This document shows, in pieces, positions 50,495 through 51,873 of a DNA stretch of 51,873 bases. Location: assembly GCA_964436955.1 (NCBI GenBank), contig CAYTFC010000011.1:1-51873 (forward strand), written 5' to 3'. Origin of the DNA: CAMFKD01 sp964436955 (GTDB taxonomy: Bacteria > Chlamydiota > Chlamydiia > Chlamydiales > JAJFMA01). The stretch's first letter is position 1. Every line of letters starts with the position of its first letter. Position numbers and translations under genes: made by a program. The notes below the pieces were generated by a model, which did no database searches, had not been told where the DNA came from, and was given only the letters and a program-made list of their open reading frames with translations.

Positions 50495-50944
50495 CGTTCA
50501 CCTGAGTGGTTTTGTAAAGTGGTACTGATTGTATAAATGGGTCCGCTGGAGCTAGGATGTAGGTAGCAAGTCGGATTTCAACAAGTTTTTACCTCTAGTT
50601 TGTCGCGCTGGAACAGGCCTATTCTTCCCAATTGAGAAGTCGCGCCAATCGGTTTTTAATAGAAATCCTTATCAAATTTTGAAGAAAGGGTATGCTCCAA
50701 CCACAATTTTTTGCAATGCACTTTGATAAATAATTTTGGTTGTAGGAGCCGCATACGTGGGGTTTGGAATGGGCTTTAAATTAGGTGCTAGGATACATGC
50801 GAATTATTTATTGACTTTGAAATAGGATGACGTAGATCATGCTAAAAGTGAACTCTTTAAAAACTCCAATTGACATGAGATCATGCGATTTAATAAGCAA
50901 CGCAACGGGCATGCATTGTTGTTAGGTTGCGATTTTTGAGTAAA
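50495..50944. other. non-coding region upstream of the Pro-rich gene
   Basis: No gene was seen. About 50549-50575 is a direct repeat of 34-55 (GAGCTAGGATGTAGGTAGCA and onward) and represents a version of that site without the element. About 50691-50756 contains a loose inverted repeat (TATGCTCCAACCACAATTTT with its partner ending GTAGGAGCCGCATA). Confidence 0.5.
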
Positions 50945-51108
50945 GACCCTGATTGCTACCCAATGCTGTCAACTTAAAATAAACCTTTGTTAATGCCGCT
51001 TGGGCGAAGCGGCGCTATAACGTGTAACAGAACATCTAGCGCTACTTTGTTGAATTGGCGTGGTAAATATGTTCTTTAAGTTGACAGCATTGGGTAGCAA
51101 TCAGGGTC
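50945..51108. mobile_element. MITE-like palindromic element, copy B
   Basis: Perfect inverted repeats of 34 bases lie at 50945-50978 and 51075-51108; they contain the same AATGCTGTCAACTTAAA as copy A but extend outward by GACCCTGATTGCTACCC. The centre shares the GCCGCTT..GCGAAGCGGC core and carries an extra 60-base stretch absent from copy A (ATAACGTGTAACAGAACAT and onward). Here no direct repeat flanks the element, unlike copy A. Confidence 0.7.
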
Positions 51109-51265
51109 TATGCTTCGACCGTTGTGAGGCGAGTAGGCTGAGTTGTGCCTTGCTTATGATAGGCGTGCCAAAACGTCCAAATGCTTTGACAAGTAATTTA
51201 ACGGAAGTTGCTATTCTACGGCCGGCAAACGGTAGGCACTAAAATGGGAGGCTCTGCACCGCCGA
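51109..51265. other. non-coding region
   Basis: A possible 60-residue frame here starts inside the repeat element and shows nothing recognisable. No other feature was seen. Confidence 0.35.
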
Positions 51266-51586
51266 TCAACTACTTTTTACTAGCTCATACCATTCGGGTT
51301 TATCGGCATGAAGAAACTCTAGCGCAGCGTCTTTAGCCGCTTTGGCAAGCCCTAGAATAATCTCCTTATCAAAGATTCCTGTACGTATCATAATGCGTGT
51401 TATGGATTCCCCACAGGTCTCTTGATAGAAACAGTTTTCTTTGGCATCCGAACCTACTTTTGCTAAAGCATGCAATGCTCTTAGATCAGTATAAGCCGCT
51501 AAAGCTATTGCAGCATCATCTCGCTTGGCCAGATTTGCCGATTTATCTGATAAGACCGCTACCAAAAAATCTATTCTGTCTCCCAT
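51266..51586 (-). CDS. small HEAT-repeat-like protein
   Basis: The 106-residue protein consists of helical pairs in the style of HEAT repeats: DDAAIALAAYTDLRALHALAKVG, then a CGESITRIMIRTG segment, then an Ala/Lys-rich pair. Such proteins serve as protein-binding scaffolds; no partner can be named. The ATG at 51586 (residue 6 of the longer frame) is chosen because GGGAG lies eight bases upstream, while the first ATG at 51601 has no site. The function is unknown. Confidence 0.65.
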   Translation of the reverse strand: MGDRIDFLVAVLSDKSANLAKRDDAAIALAAYTDLRALHALAKVGSDAKENCFYQETCGESITRIMIRTGIFDKEIILGLAKAAKDAALEFLHADKPEWYELVKSS

Positions 51587-51814
51587 ACGGTTTTCTCCCA
51601 TTCAATGTTAATTGTAGCGATAGGTATAGTGTCAAGTAATCTATTACTTGTTTTGAGCAGTTGTTGCGGTACAGTTCCACTTCCAAGCGCATGTCTGGAG
51701 CAGTTTGATTAGCATTAGAAGAATTAGTGATAAGATTGTTTTGCGCATACGAGGTGACTCCTGCTGAATATTGGTAAAACAATAATTTGCCTTCACGCAA
51801 TTAGCAAGAAATAC

Positions 51815-51853
51815 TTACAGTTTTGCAGTACGTCTTTGTCTTTTTTGGCTCAT
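51815..51853 (-). other. 12-codon ORF with good ribosome-binding site
   Basis: GGAGGATGAC precedes an ATG reading MSQKRQRRTAKL then stop. The basic start resembles that of some transposase orfA proteins, so it could be a cut-off remnant. Too short to classify. Confidence 0.2.
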
Positions 51854-51873
51854 GTCATCCTCCATCGAGCTGT

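Noticed and set aside
51060..51242. 60-residue frame overlapping element copy B
   Set aside because: It begins within the repeat, has no clear ribosome-binding site and no recognisable protein features.
51543..51800. 85-residue frame on the minus strand
   Set aside because: It overlaps the start of the HEAT-like gene, and no family or ribosome-binding site supports it.

Overview
This window looks like a piece of a chromosome from the phylum Chlamydiota, most likely one of the larger 'environmental' (amoeba- or arthropod-associated) lineages rather than a classical Chlamydia. The clues are a single-chain glycyl-tRNA synthetase in which the alpha and beta subunits are fused, RNase HIII (rnhC), a short dihydrodipicolinate reductase, a SycD/LcrH-type type III secretion chaperone, a RodZ-like protein with almost no periplasmic part, outer-membrane beta-barrel proteins, and many hydrophobic proteins resembling inclusion-membrane or secreted proteins. 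Species cannot be named from the sequence alone. No rRNA, tRNA or CRISPR array was recognised.

Layout. 1-2046: a palindromic mobile element, an AT-rich gene of possible kinase fold, and non-coding repeats. 2047-8035: an outer-membrane barrel protein, a leftward operon (rnhC, a small membrane protein, recN) and a rightward pair (rodZ-like and a DUF368 undecaprenyl-phosphate translocase-like gene). 8175-10639: a tight leftward operon of a membrane protein, two MarC paralogues and truA. 11054-17629: a block of six hydrophobic proteins without recognised function, at least four of them sharing one architecture. 18027-28065: dapB, a phospholipase D-type protein, recD2, a small Cys-rich secreted protein, dnaG, a small membrane protein and the fused glyQS. 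28261-30500: a further hydrophobic protein, a very small ORF and a long nested palindrome.

30520-35731 is a translationally coupled beta-oxidation operon: acyl-CoA synthetase, thiolase, and hydratase/dehydrogenase fusion. It has no acyl-CoA dehydrogenase. It converges, across a perfect 54-bp inverted repeat, on a leftward group made of an RlmN-like radical SAM protein, a hypothetical protein and uvrC. The RlmN-like protein lacks both methyl-transfer cysteines. A hotdog thioesterase diverges from it and a ybaK gene follows.

40952-46893 looks like a type III secretion neighbourhood: two proteins share a related N-terminal domain, one of them a 1169-residue coiled coil with nearly identical 56-residue repeats, and they diverge from a SycD-like chaperone gene and a small partner ORF. 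The right end holds an internally deleted IS66-type transposase, a barrel protein behind a leader hairpin, a Pro-rich candidate effector, a second copy of the palindromic element and a HEAT-like protein.

Intergenic DNA is unusually rich in palindromic repeats. At least five families can be seen: the AATGCTGTCAACTT element, the CGATCCC-arm palindromes, GGGAC/GGACC arrays, the 54-bp inverted repeat, and GAAGCGGC hairpins. Several recur inside the window. The strongest leads are the RlmN-like protein without catalytic cysteines, the hydrophobic paralogue block, the coiled-coil/shared-domain/chaperone locus, and the palindromic elements.
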